Source: CAZLPW01 sp964561495 (GTDB taxonomy: Bacteria; Fidelibacterota; Marinisomatia; Marinisomatales; UBA1611). From it: 64,000 bases of DNA. Below the pieces are notes generated by a model. That model was not told where the DNA came from, searched no databases, and worked only from the letters and a program-made list of their open reading frames with translations. A program made the translations under genes and the position numbers. This document shows positions 18,207 to 27,022 of the stretch, piece after piece. The stretch is taken from positions 1 through 64,000 of the forward strand of contig CAZLPW010000004.1 in the NCBI GenBank assembly GCA_964561495.1, in the 5' to 3' direction. Within the stretch, counting starts at the first letter, position 1, and each line of letters starts with the position of its first letter.

Positions 18207-19355
18207 TTAATAATAACTATTAACCCAGTTCTTAACCCAATGATCCAATTCTTTTAAATCTTCAAGAGTAGGTTCATTTAACCAGTTATGTAAATTCAAA
18301 ACCGTATTATTAATCTCATAAATATCTAAAAAATTAATTTCTTGTCGAAGGAATCTTTGTACTGAATAATCATTTGCTAAATTTAGTGCAGCTGGGCTAG
18401 TCCCTAACTTTTTTAGAGCATCATAGGCTAAAGAAATACATGGAAACTTTTCCAAATCTGGTTCTAAAAAATTAAGCTCTTTTATTTTAAAAAAATCTAA
18501 CCGCTCCCAGTTTGTTTTTTTATGCCTTGGATATGTTAGTGAATATTGAATAGGTACTTTCATATCAGGAACCCCCATTTGAGCTTTGATTGAACCATCT
18601 TGGAATTCGACCATTGAATGAATAATTGATTGCGGGTGTATCACAATATCGATTGGAATTTGGTCACCATTAAACAACCAAAAAGCTTCAATTACTTCTA
18701 ATCCTTTATTCATCATTGTTGCACTATCAATAGTAATTTTTTTACCCATATCCCAGTTTGGGTGATTTAAAGCTTCTCTTAATGTTATTTTTTCAAAAGT
18801 ATTTATATTTCTCTTTAAAAAAGGACCCCCACTTCCAGTAAGAATAATCTTGCTTATATCTAAAATGTTTTCACCAACCAGACACTGCCAGATTGCTGAG
18901 TGTTCACTATCAACAGGAAATATTTTAGCTCCTGATTTTTTCATAGCCTCATTAATTATCGACCCTGCCATTACGAGACTTTCCTTATTTGATAAAGCTA
19001 CATCAACACCTGATTTTATAGCACGTAATGTTGGCTCCATTCCAATAGAACCGACTAAACCGTTTAACATAACATCGACATCATCTCTTGATGCTAATTC
19101 TATCAGTCCTTCTCTGCCAAATAAAACTTCAATTTTATCATTTTTAAAAAAATTTTTTACTTCTTTATATGATTCTCTATCAATTAAACAGATAGCATCT
19201 GGACTAAATCGCTTTGCTTGATCGATTAATTTTTTACTATTTGAAAAACAAGATAAATAAATAACAGTCGCTTCATCCTCTAAATTTTCTAAAACATTAA
19301 GGGCATTGCATCCGATAGATCCAGTTGACCCTAAAATTGAAATTCTTTTTTTCAT
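18207..19355 (-). CDS. dxr: 1-deoxy-D-xylulose 5-phosphate reductoisomerase
   Basis: The 382-residue protein starts with the NADPH-binding LGSTGSIG (residues 8-15) and shows SNKESLVMAG near 122-131, PVDSEHSA near 147-154, LTGSGGPF, and NHPNWDMG near 194-201. This is the DXP reductoisomerase active site. It makes MEP, the committed step of non-mevalonate isoprenoid synthesis. It follows an uncharacterised barrel gene by one base and precedes rseP. Confidence 0.96.
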   Translation of the reverse strand: MKKRISILGSTGSIGCNALNVLENLEDEATVIYLSCFSNSKKLIDQAKRFSPDAICLIDRESYKEVKNFFKNDKIEVLFGREGLIELASRDDVDVMLNGLVGSIGMEPTLRAIKSGVDVALSNKESLVMAGSIINEAMKKSGAKIFPVDSEHSAIWQCLVGENILDISKIILTGSGGPFLKRNINTFEKITLREALNHPNWDMGKKITIDSATMMNKGLEVIEAFWLFNGDQIPIDIVIHPQSIIHSMVEFQDGSIKAQMGVPDMKVPIQYSLTYPRHKKTNWERLDFFKIKELNFLEPDLEKFPCISLAYDALKKLGTSPAALNLANDYSVQRFLRQEINFLDIYEINNTVLNLHNWLNEPTLEDLKELDHWVKNWVNSYY

Positions 19356-19356
19356 G

Positions 19357-20028
19357 TTAAAAATTTTTTTGAATAAACCAACTAAAATATTGTCTTTGAG
19401 GGTGAAATTTTAAGCTCCCTCCTACTACCGCTCCATATATTTCTTTCATCAATATAAAAGATAAAAAATTTGTCCGCCCTTCAATCTTACTTGGAACCCC
19501 AATATTATCCCCGTATGTAACCTCTTTAAAAAAATTACTCCCTATTCCAATATTAATTAATGCATCATTCCACTTTCCCCATTTTTGTACGTTTAATGTC
19601 AGACAAGATAATCTAAAATCTTTCAACCCTTTTAAATTTGATTTACTAACAGAAAACACAGAACTTTTTTCTTCATCACCAAAAAAATATTGAACTCCAG
19701 CGCTAAACACCTGTGGTTGATCCTTATTAATAATGAACCCATATATTTTACTAGTTAAAGCCAAATTTTCTGTTATTTTATATCCAAAATCAAAATTCGG
19801 CAAAAACCAATGTTTATTTTTTATTTTTGAAATAGAAATCGACTGTCCAAAACTAATTGCTAGCCTAGATTGACTCATCGGATTTATCATTAATATTTCA
19901 CTTAACCAAAAGGAAGCATGGTAACTAATAATTTTTGAATACTCTGGTTTATCTGAACTAAAATTAAAATCAGCAAATTGGCCGTATATTATTCCAACAG
20001 CGAATAATACACATATTGTCTTCCGCAT
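19357..20028 (-). CDS. Uncharacterised outer-membrane beta-barrel-like protein in lpx-dxr operon
   Basis: The 223-residue protein has a signal peptide (MRKTICVLFAVGIIYG) and many amphipathic strand segments. It ends in FSWFIQKNF, a terminal Phe typical of BamA-folded barrels. It has no recognised family. It lies immediately after lpxA (1-nt spacing) and 1 nt before dxr, so it is translated from the same mRNA as lipid A and isoprenoid genes. An envelope role is an inference from context. Confidence 0.6.
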   Translation of the reverse strand: MRKTICVLFAVGIIYGQFADFNFSSDKPEYSKIISYHASFWLSEILMINPMSQSRLAISFGQSISISKIKNKHWFLPNFDFGYKITENLALTSKIYGFIINKDQPQVFSAGVQYFFGDEEKSSVFSVSKSNLKGLKDFRLSCLTLNVQKWGKWNDALINIGIGSNFFKEVTYGDNIGVPSKIEGRTNFLSFILMKEIYGAVVGGSLKFHPQRQYFSWFIQKNF

Positions 20029-20029
20029 T

Positions 20030-20773
20030 TTAAATAATACCGCGTTTGGATGATCGAATAAATTTTAATATTTGTTCTTTATAATCCGAATAATTAATAC
20101 CAGCCTCTATTGTTTCTAAAGCCTTATTTCTACTTAAACCAGAACGGAAATATACCTTGTAAATTTCTTTAATCGCTTTTCTATCGCTAATAGAAAAATT
20201 TCGTCTTTTTAATCCAACACTATTTATCCCCTCATACTTTAATGGGTGTCCTGCACCTAAAATAAAGGGCGGAACATCTTGAACAATTTTAACACCCCCA
20301 CCAATAAAAGCATGTACACCAACATTACAAAATTGGTGAACTATTACAGCTCCACCAAGCGTTGCCCAATCTCCTATTGTTACATGTCCACCTAGTGTTG
20401 ACAAATTTGCCAATATCACATGATCTCCTATAATACAATCATGGGCAACATGACATGAAGCCATTAACAAACAATCAGATCCAACGACAGTTTTACCTAA
20501 GGCCTCTGTGCCTCTATTGATTGTTACATACTCACGTATGATTGTTCTGTCACCCACAAAAGCTTCAGTTTCTTCTCCTTTAAACTTCAAATCTTGTGGA
20601 ACTTCACCAATTGAAGAAGAATGATATATTTTACAATCCTTACCAATGGTTGTACCTTCACAAATAGTAACATTATTACCAATTATTGTATTATCTCCTA
20701 TTGAAACACGTGGGCCTATAACACTAAATGGGCCTATAATAATATTTGAACCAAGCCTTGCGCTTTCATGCAC
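20030..20773 (-). CDS. lpxA: UDP-N-acetylglucosamine acyltransferase LpxA
   Basis: The protein is a left-handed beta-helix acyltransferase of hexapeptide repeats, with the catalytic His region VIVHQFCNVG and a helical C-terminal domain. It transfers a 3-hydroxyacyl chain to UDP-GlcNAc, the first step of lipid A synthesis. The listed start is a GTG at 20773 (248 codons including the stop). Immediately upstream, in frame, sit codons for N-I-H-S-T-A-I-V, which match the conserved N-terminus of LpxA (IHPTAIV). A true start may be the ATT at 20791 or an ATC at 20809 overlapping the fabZ end. Confidence 0.9.
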   Translation of the reverse strand: MHESARLGSNIIIGPFSVIGPRVSIGDNTIIGNNVTICEGTTIGKDCKIYHSSSIGEVPQDLKFKGEETEAFVGDRTIIREYVTINRGTEALGKTVVGSDCLLMASCHVAHDCIIGDHVILANLSTLGGHVTIGDWATLGGAVIVHQFCNVGVHAFIGGGVKIVQDVPPFILGAGHPLKYEGINSVGLKRRNFSISDRKAIKEIYKVYFRSGLSRNKALETIEAGINYSDYKEQILKFIRSSKRGII

Positions 20774-20801
20774 AATCGCGGTTGAATGAATATTGTCTAA
20801 A

Positions 20802-21269
20802 TTATTGATTTGTTACTCTATCTACTATATTTGCAGATACAAAACCCTCTGCCATCAGATTATTTTCCACAAAAATATGTCCATGAAATTTGCATATATT
20901 TAATTTGCGCTTTGCAATTGTTACTTCTATTCTTACTTGATCACCTGGAATTATTATCTTCCTAAAACGGAGACCATCAACAGTAGAAATAAAAGCATTT
21001 TTTTCTAAAGGATTATCTAAGGTGTTTAATAATAAAAAAGCTCCTGCTTGAGCAATAAACTCTATTATATAAACACCAGGTAAAACTGGCTGCCCAGGAA
21101 AGTGACCTTGAAAATATGGTTCATTGAAAGTAATATTTTTAATAGCAGTTATTGATTCACCAGGAGTTATTTTTATAATTCTATCAATTAATAATAAAGG
21201 ATATCTATGAGGTAAAATCTTTTGAATATCCCTAAGGCTAAATTCGGTTTTTGTTGAATATTCTGACAT
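20802..21269 (-). CDS. fabZ: 3-hydroxyacyl-ACP dehydratase FabZ
   Basis: The 155-residue hot-dog-fold protein has ILPHRYPLLLIDRI near 14-27 and the active-site motif HFPGQPVLPGVYIIE, in which the His and Glu are catalytic. It removes water from 3-hydroxyacyl-ACP in fatty acid elongation and competes with LpxA/LpxD for substrate. Its ATG overlaps the lpxC stop by one base (TAATG). In Bacteroidota these two genes are often fused into one protein; here they are separate. Confidence 0.94.
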   Translation of the reverse strand: MSEYSTKTEFSLRDIQKILPHRYPLLLIDRIIKITPGESITAIKNITFNEPYFQGHFPGQPVLPGVYIIEFIAQAGAFLLLNTLDNPLEKNAFISTVDGLRFRKIIIPGDQVRIEVTIAKRKLNICKFHGHIFVENNLMAEGFVSANIVDRVTNQ

Positions 21270-22219
21270 TATTTAACTCCTTCGGATAATATATTCAATT
21301 CATTAGAATATTCTTGGCGAAGTTTTTTTACAAATTCAACATTACTAGCATGACCAGCTCTTGCAGCTGTAACATGCCCTTTAATTGGGACACCTAAAAG
21401 AGCTAAGTCTCCAATTAGATCTAGGGTTTTATGCCGGACTGGTTCATTTTTATATCTTAGCACTTTTCCATTCAAAATACCATTGGTTCCATTATTAATA
21501 TTGTGTTCAATTCCAAAAAGAGTTTTCAAACGATTAATTTCATTTTGATCTATATCTTTATCAATTAGAACAACTGCATTATCAAGGGCGCCACCTTTAA
21601 TAAGACCTGATTCTTTTAACATTTCAACTTCACTTAAAAAACAAAATGTTCTAGCTGGAGCAACTTCCACTGCAAAATCTTCTTCCATATTATAGATTGC
21701 CTCATATTGCGTCCCTAATGCAGGCAAAGGATAATCCACCATAAATGTGATACGGAAACTATCAGACGGTATAACATGTATATCAATATCTCGATATGGA
21801 TCTGTATAATTAACTGCACGAGTTATTTTTAATAATTTTCTTTCTTTTCCTTGCTCTGTAATACCCGAACGTAGTAGCGCATCAACAAAATCTTTTGCAC
21901 TTCCATCCATAACTGGAGTTTCTTTACCTGTTAATTCAATTAAAACATTATCTAGTCGCAAACCGCTAACAGCTGCCAATGCATGCTCAACTGTATGAAT
22001 TCGCACATCATTTTCTTCAATTGTTGTACCTCTAGAAATATCAACTACATGGTTAATATCCGCTTTAATCTCTGGACAACCAGGAATGTCAGATCTAATA
22101 AATCTAACACCAAAATCCTCAGGAGCTGGATGAAATGTTATAGATGTCTCAACACCTGTATGAAGTCCTACACCATGACATGATTTTGAGGTTCTGATTG
22201 TTCTTTGTTTTCTGGCCAT
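21269..22219 (-). CDS. lpxC: UDP-3-O-acyl-N-acetylglucosamine deacetylase LpxC
   Basis: The 316-residue zinc enzyme shows HTVEHALAA near 76-84, a first zinc His, DGSAKDFVDAL near 98-108, and RHKTLDLIGDLALLG near 240-254 with the second His and the Asp ligand. The catalytic His lies in ARAGHASN. It catalyses the committed step of lipid A synthesis. Length is that of a stand-alone LpxC, with no FabZ domain fused. It follows lpxD by 9 bp. Confidence 0.95.
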   Translation of the reverse strand: MARKQRTIRTSKSCHGVGLHTGVETSITFHPAPEDFGVRFIRSDIPGCPEIKADINHVVDISRGTTIEENDVRIHTVEHALAAVSGLRLDNVLIELTGKETPVMDGSAKDFVDALLRSGITEQGKERKLLKITRAVNYTDPYRDIDIHVIPSDSFRITFMVDYPLPALGTQYEAIYNMEEDFAVEVAPARTFCFLSEVEMLKESGLIKGGALDNAVVLIDKDIDQNEINRLKTLFGIEHNINNGTNGILNGKVLRYKNEPVRHKTLDLIGDLALLGVPIKGHVTAARAGHASNVEFVKKLRQEYSNELNILSEGVK

Positions 22220-22228
22220 TTTATAAAA

Positions 22229-23233
22229 TTATTTTTTTGATTGAACTCGCTTCAAATTTTTATCGATTGTATCGATTCTATTTATAAGAGCCTCTCTTCT
22301 GTTATGTTCTCTGATTTTTCTAGCAGGATATCCTGCATAAACTTCACCACCAGGAAGAGATTTAGTAACACCTGATTTTGCAGCAAATGTAGAACCCTTT
22401 CCAATTTGTACATGCGGGGCAACACCAGTTTGTCCTGCAAATGTACAATGCTTACCTATTTTAACACTTCCCGCAATACCTACCTGAGCAGTAATCAGAC
22501 ATGACTTTCCAATCTGAGCGTTGTGAGCGATGTGCACTAGGTTATCAATCTTTGTCATGCCACCTATTTCTGTTGAACCAATTGTTGCTCTATCAATAAC
22601 AGTATTAGCACCTACTTCCACATCATCAGCAATAGTAACATTGCCAGTCTGAGGAATCTTTATATTTTCTTCATTTTCTGGTATAAATCCAAAACCGTCA
22701 CTACCAATAACCGCGCCGCTATGAACAATAACAGAATTGCCAATAATTACATTAGGATATATAGTGACATTTGGATAAATATAACATTTATCACCAATCG
22801 ATACATTTTCCCCAACTACAGAATTAGAGCCAATATAGGTCTGTGTGCCAATTGAGACACCTTTTTCTATAACCGCTCCAGGCATTACGGTAACATTACT
22901 TTTCAAATTTGCATTATGATTAACAATTGATTTTTTATGAATTTTCCCACTATTTTTTTTAGGAGGGTTAAACATTCCCAACGTTTTAGCAATTGCAAGT
23001 TGGGGGTTTTTAACAACAATCCCATTTATTCCTAATAATAATTTTTTGTTATTAACAAAAAAGGCTGCGGCTATAGAGCTATATAAATATTTTTTATATT
23101 TCATATTTCCAAGAAAAGTGATTGTATGCTCCTCACTATTATCAATCTTGGAAACACCTCGAATAATTATATCTCCATTTCCGATTAAAACACCACCAAC
23201 ATCATCAGCTATCTCTTTAAGACTAAATTTCAA
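22229..23233 (-). CDS. lpxD: UDP-3-O-acylglucosamine N-acyltransferase LpxD
   Basis: The 334-residue protein has an N-terminal uridine-binding domain (about 1-100) and a left-handed beta-helix of hexapeptide repeats (about 105-305). The catalytic His lies in NLVHIAHNAQIG. It adds the second 3-hydroxyacyl chain, to the GlcN nitrogen. A C-terminal helix with basic residues follows. It lies between skp (6 bp) and lpxC (9 bp). Confidence 0.95.
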   Translation of the reverse strand: MKFSLKEIADDVGGVLIGNGDIIIRGVSKIDNSEEHTITFLGNMKYKKYLYSSIAAAFFVNNKKLLLGINGIVVKNPQLAIAKTLGMFNPPKKNSGKIHKKSIVNHNANLKSNVTVMPGAVIEKGVSIGTQTYIGSNSVVGENVSIGDKCYIYPNVTIYPNVIIGNSVIVHSGAVIGSDGFGFIPENEENIKIPQTGNVTIADDVEVGANTVIDRATIGSTEIGGMTKIDNLVHIAHNAQIGKSCLITAQVGIAGSVKIGKHCTFAGQTGVAPHVQIGKGSTFAAKSGVTKSLPGGEVYAGYPARKIREHNRREALINRIDTIDKNLKRVQSKK

Positions 23234-23239
23234 AGATAT

Positions 23240-23764
23240 TTATTTCCCTGAACCTAAATTACCTAATTCATGCAAAACATCATCGGTTAAATCATATTTC
23301 GGTTTAAAATAAAGTAATCCCACAGAAGCATCAATTATATAATCATAAGCACCATCAATAGCAACTTTATCAACAGCTTTTTTTACCTTACCAAGTATAT
23401 CATATTCGAGTTGAGCTTGTTTTCTCATTAATTCTCCCTGAGGTCCAATTTTATCTGCCTGATAAGTTTGTGCTTGTTTTTCCATTTGTTCAATTTCTTT
23501 CTTTATACTTTCGCCTTTATCCAATGCCATTAATCTTTTTACCTCATACTCTTGTTTTAAACTGTCCATTTTTAAAACCATCTGATCGAACTCAAATTGT
23601 ACTTTTCTATATTCGAGTTGCAATTGTGATTCTGCCTCTTTGAATTCTTCATATTCAGTGCGAATTCTTTCAGAAAGAATATATCCAATCTTTAACTGAG
23701 CATTAGCTGAGCTAGTTAAAAATAGTAAAACACAAAAAAATGAATGTTGGATAGATAATTTCAT
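23240..23764 (-). CDS. skp: Periplasmic chaperone Skp/OmpH family
   Basis: The 174-residue protein has a signal peptide (about 1-22), then KIGYILSERI, and a long coiled-coil rich in Glu, Lys and Gln (about 40-125), followed by the conserved C-terminal AYDYIIDAS motif. The tentacle-like helices hold unfolded outer-membrane proteins. A strong Shine-Dalgarno (AAGGAG) supports the ATG at 23764. It lies 16 bp after bamA, the standard order. Confidence 0.92.
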   Translation of the reverse strand: MKLSIQHSFFCVLLFLTSSANAQLKIGYILSERIRTEYEEFKEAESQLQLEYRKVQFEFDQMVLKMDSLKQEYEVKRLMALDKGESIKKEIEQMEKQAQTYQADKIGPQGELMRKQAQLEYDILGKVKKAVDKVAIDGAYDYIIDASVGLLYFKPKYDLTDDVLHELGNLGSGK

Positions 23765-23780
23765 TTTTTTCTCCTTTTAT

Positions 23781-26171
23781 TTAAAATTGATTTCCAAAAG
23801 TAATTGTTGTTTTCCAAGTTCCCTCTCTTTTGCCATCAACAATATTATCAAAACCATAACCCATATCAAAGCCTAGCATACCTATCATTGGCATAAAAAA
23901 TCTTATGCCAGCCCCAATCGAGCGTCTCAAATTTAATGGGCCACTTCGAGGAACATCAAAGCTTTCCGCTAAAAACAATGATGACCAAACATTCCCTGCC
24001 TCAGCAAAAATCATTCCATAAACAACGGGGTTTTCAGCAAATGGGAATCTAAATTCGGTATTGATTTTTAATAATGATTCACCACCAATTGGATTACCTG
24101 AACTTGTTAATGGACCTACTCTGTTATCTTCATAACCTCGTAGAGGATTACCATATGGTATCCCATTCCCACCCATTATAAATTTTTCATCAAATGGAAT
24201 AATTGATTGTGATTTTTCAATAGACGGCAATTCTTTAATTACACCTAGTTTGATAGAACTTGTTAGCACAAATTTCCAAAATGTAGGAGTGTAAAACTCT
24301 AGATTTAATACATGTTTATGAAAATCTTCATTCCCACCTAAAAACCAGCCTCCAATTGTAGACTGTAATGAAAATAGAGAACCCATAGTAGTAAATTCAG
24401 GTCGATCTCTACTATCACGGCGAATAGACTGAATAATTTTCACCCCATCAGTCTTTTCTAAGCCACCAACATAACGATTCAGGTCTTCTTGACTATTTGC
24501 AGAATACTTTTTCCGATCCATTCGTAAAGACCAACTTCCTCTAAAAAAATCATCTGGCCATTTGAATATCCGACCCCAAGTTAAACTTCCTCCCGCAACG
24601 GTATAATCTATTGGTGAATAATATGTAGAAGATCCGCCTCTGAATGAATAAAATATGGAAGCCCCAAGTAAATTTTTTGTATCATTTACCATTGGATCAG
24701 TAAAACTAATACTTGCTGATTGATATTTAGTTGGAGTGGTTCCCATTATACTATAATTAGTACCTATGTTAAAGTTAATATTTAAGCTTTGCCCCTTACC
24801 TCTCCAATTAGGTAAAGCCAAACCACCACCACCCATCAAACCATACGGACCAGAATAGCCCATGTTGGCATTTGCCTGTCCTGCTGGTTTTTCTTCCACT
24901 TCAAGAACAATATCAACCTTGTCTTCATCAACTGGCACGACATCTGGTAAAACATTTCCAAAAAAATTAAGCATCCAAACTTCTCTCTGGCTTCTGATTA
25001 AACGATCTCGATTAAATACATCTCCTGGGAAAATCCTTAATTGACGACGTATTACATTCTCTCTTGTTCGAGTATTACCCGCTATAACAATATGATTAAC
25101 ATAAACCTTATGATTTTCCGTAATAATAAAATTTATATCAATGGAATCCGTCCCTATGGGAGTTATTTTAGGATCAATACGACTCCAAATGTAGCCTCTA
25201 TCCATATATAGCCCTTGAACCCGATCGAAAACTGCAATATTAAATTCTTTTTTACTATACCTGTCTCCTATCTCTAAAGAAAGCACACGATTTAGGCGGT
25301 CTTCATCAAATAAGGTGTTTCCCTCCCATGTAAAATTTCGATATTTGTATTGATAGCCTTCATCTACTTTTATTATAACATCCATCTTTTTCAAATTATC
25401 GGTATATATAATAGTATCTTTTAAAATAGTAAAATCACGATACCCTTTATCATGATAAAAATTATTTAACAAATCTAAATCATCTTTGAATTTCTTTTCA
25501 TCATATGTACCTCTCCAAAAAAGGTATAGCCTTTGTTGTTTTATTTCCTTCAACTTCCATCTTAGTCTAAAATCTGAAAAAGCTTTATTACCTTCAAATA
25601 TTATTTTTCTGATTTTTACTTTTTTATTTTCAACTATAAAAAATTTAATATCTTTTACTAAATCTGCTGCTTTCCCTTCATAGAGTGTAGAAGGTTTTTC
25701 AGGTGTTAATAATTTTGATGTAACTTGAGCATTCAGATATCCTTTTTCTTTATATATTTCTTTTATTTTTTTTTCTATTTCATACAAAGTATTTGGTCTT
25801 ATACGCTGCCCTTTCACAAAATCTAATTCTTCAATAATTTTTTTAGATTTAATTTTCTTATTACCCTTAAATAACAAATCAGAAAGAATCGGATTTTCCC
25901 TTACCACTATTGTAATACTCAACTTATCTAATACAGAATTATTTAAGCGTAATTGCACATCTTCAAACAGACCTAAATTCCAAAGTCTCTTAACTGCTCT
26001 TTGAAATTCTGTATTATTAACCTTAAGACCTTCGCGTAAACCAGAAGTAAACAAAATAGTATTTTGTGATGACAAAATATTTCCCTCAACAGAAACTTCT
26101 GATATAGTAATCTCTTGATTTTGACTGAATACTAAAGAAAAGAAAATGATTAGATAATATATTTTTTTCAT
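23781..26171 (-). CDS. bamA: Outer membrane protein assembly factor BamA
   Basis: The 796-residue protein has a signal peptide, five POTRA repeats (about 20-410) and a C-terminal 16-strand barrel ending in Phe (TFGNQF). The barrel carries VGGLEKTDG and PYGNPLRGYEDN segments, the latter in the place of the conserved VRGF/Y-type motif of loop 6. It inserts beta-barrel proteins into the outer membrane. It follows uppS by 20 bp and leads the skp-lpx genes. Confidence 0.95.
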   Translation of the reverse strand: MKKIYYLIIFFSLVFSQNQEITISEVSVEGNILSSQNTILFTSGLREGLKVNNTEFQRAVKRLWNLGLFEDVQLRLNNSVLDKLSITIVVRENPILSDLLFKGNKKIKSKKIIEELDFVKGQRIRPNTLYEIEKKIKEIYKEKGYLNAQVTSKLLTPEKPSTLYEGKAADLVKDIKFFIVENKKVKIRKIIFEGNKAFSDFRLRWKLKEIKQQRLYLFWRGTYDEKKFKDDLDLLNNFYHDKGYRDFTILKDTIIYTDNLKKMDVIIKVDEGYQYKYRNFTWEGNTLFDEDRLNRVLSLEIGDRYSKKEFNIAVFDRVQGLYMDRGYIWSRIDPKITPIGTDSIDINFIITENHKVYVNHIVIAGNTRTRENVIRRQLRIFPGDVFNRDRLIRSQREVWMLNFFGNVLPDVVPVDEDKVDIVLEVEEKPAGQANANMGYSGPYGLMGGGGLALPNWRGKGQSLNINFNIGTNYSIMGTTPTKYQSASISFTDPMVNDTKNLLGASIFYSFRGGSSTYYSPIDYTVAGGSLTWGRIFKWPDDFFRGSWSLRMDRKKYSANSQEDLNRYVGGLEKTDGVKIIQSIRRDSRDRPEFTTMGSLFSLQSTIGGWFLGGNEDFHKHVLNLEFYTPTFWKFVLTSSIKLGVIKELPSIEKSQSIIPFDEKFIMGGNGIPYGNPLRGYEDNRVGPLTSSGNPIGGESLLKINTEFRFPFAENPVVYGMIFAEAGNVWSSLFLAESFDVPRSGPLNLRRSIGAGIRFFMPMIGMLGFDMGYGFDNIVDGKREGTWKTTITFGNQF

Positions 26172-26191
26172 TATTACTTGATTAGGGATAT

Positions 26192-26929
26192 TTACTCAAA
26201 CACCTTTCCGAATCTTCTTTCTCTAGATTGATAATCTAATAAAGATTTAATTAGCTCCCCTTCACGAAAATCAGGCCAATATGTTTCAGTAAGATATATT
26301 TCCGAATAAGCAATTTGCCAAAGCAAAAAATTACTAATTCTGTTTTCTCCACTAGTTCTTATTAATAGATCTGGATCTGGAAATTCAGATGTGTATAATT
26401 CCTTTGAAAAACTGCTTTCATCAATTTGTCCTATTTTCATTATCCCATTTTTTACCTTTTCAGATATTTTTTTTACACCATTTAAGATTTCTTGCCTACT
26501 CCCATAACTTAGAGCTAAACAAAGCTTTAAACCCGTATTGTTTTTAGTCAGCTCTTCTCCATCCTGGATACCTTTTTTTGTTCTCAGCGGCAATTGATCA
26601 ATATCACCTATAGTTTTAAAACAAACATTGTTTTTATTTAATTCCCGAACCTCAATATTAATTGTATTTAACAGCAATCTCATCAAAGCATTAACCTCAT
26701 TTTGAGGCCTATTCCAATTTTCAGTAGAAAAAGTATAAAGCGTTAAATACTTAACACCAATTTCTCCGCAAACTCGTGTTATTTCCCTAACAGAGTTTAT
26801 ACCTTGTCTATGCCCTGAAATCCTTGGAAGATTTTTTTCTTTTGCCCAACGACCATTCCCATCCATAATAATAGCTATATGTTTTGGAATATTCCCTTGC
26901 TCAACTTTATATCGAATTGACTTATCCAT
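26192..26929 (-). CDS. uppS: Undecaprenyl diphosphate synthase
   Basis: The 245-residue protein has IMDGNGRWA near 22-30 with the catalytic Asp, GHRQG near 40-44, YTFSTENWNRP near 66-76 and a C-terminal RTSGENRISNFLLWQ. These are the cis-prenyltransferase motifs. It elongates FPP with IPP to the C55 carrier used for peptidoglycan and O-antigen. The usual cdsA partner is absent; bamA follows directly. Confidence 0.95.
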   Translation of the reverse strand: MDKSIRYKVEQGNIPKHIAIIMDGNGRWAKEKNLPRISGHRQGINSVREITRVCGEIGVKYLTLYTFSTENWNRPQNEVNALMRLLLNTINIEVRELNKNNVCFKTIGDIDQLPLRTKKGIQDGEELTKNNTGLKLCLALSYGSRQEILNGVKKISEKVKNGIMKIGQIDESSFSKELYTSEFPDPDLLIRTSGENRISNFLLWQIAYSEIYLTETYWPDFREGELIKSLLDYQSRERRFGKVFE

Positions 26930-27022
26930 ATAGTAAAAAAATCTAAAAGAACTTAACCTTTAAGCCTAATTAAATAGTATTGTCATTTAGGTTTATTTTT
27001 TTTTTATCAAAAAATCAAGATT

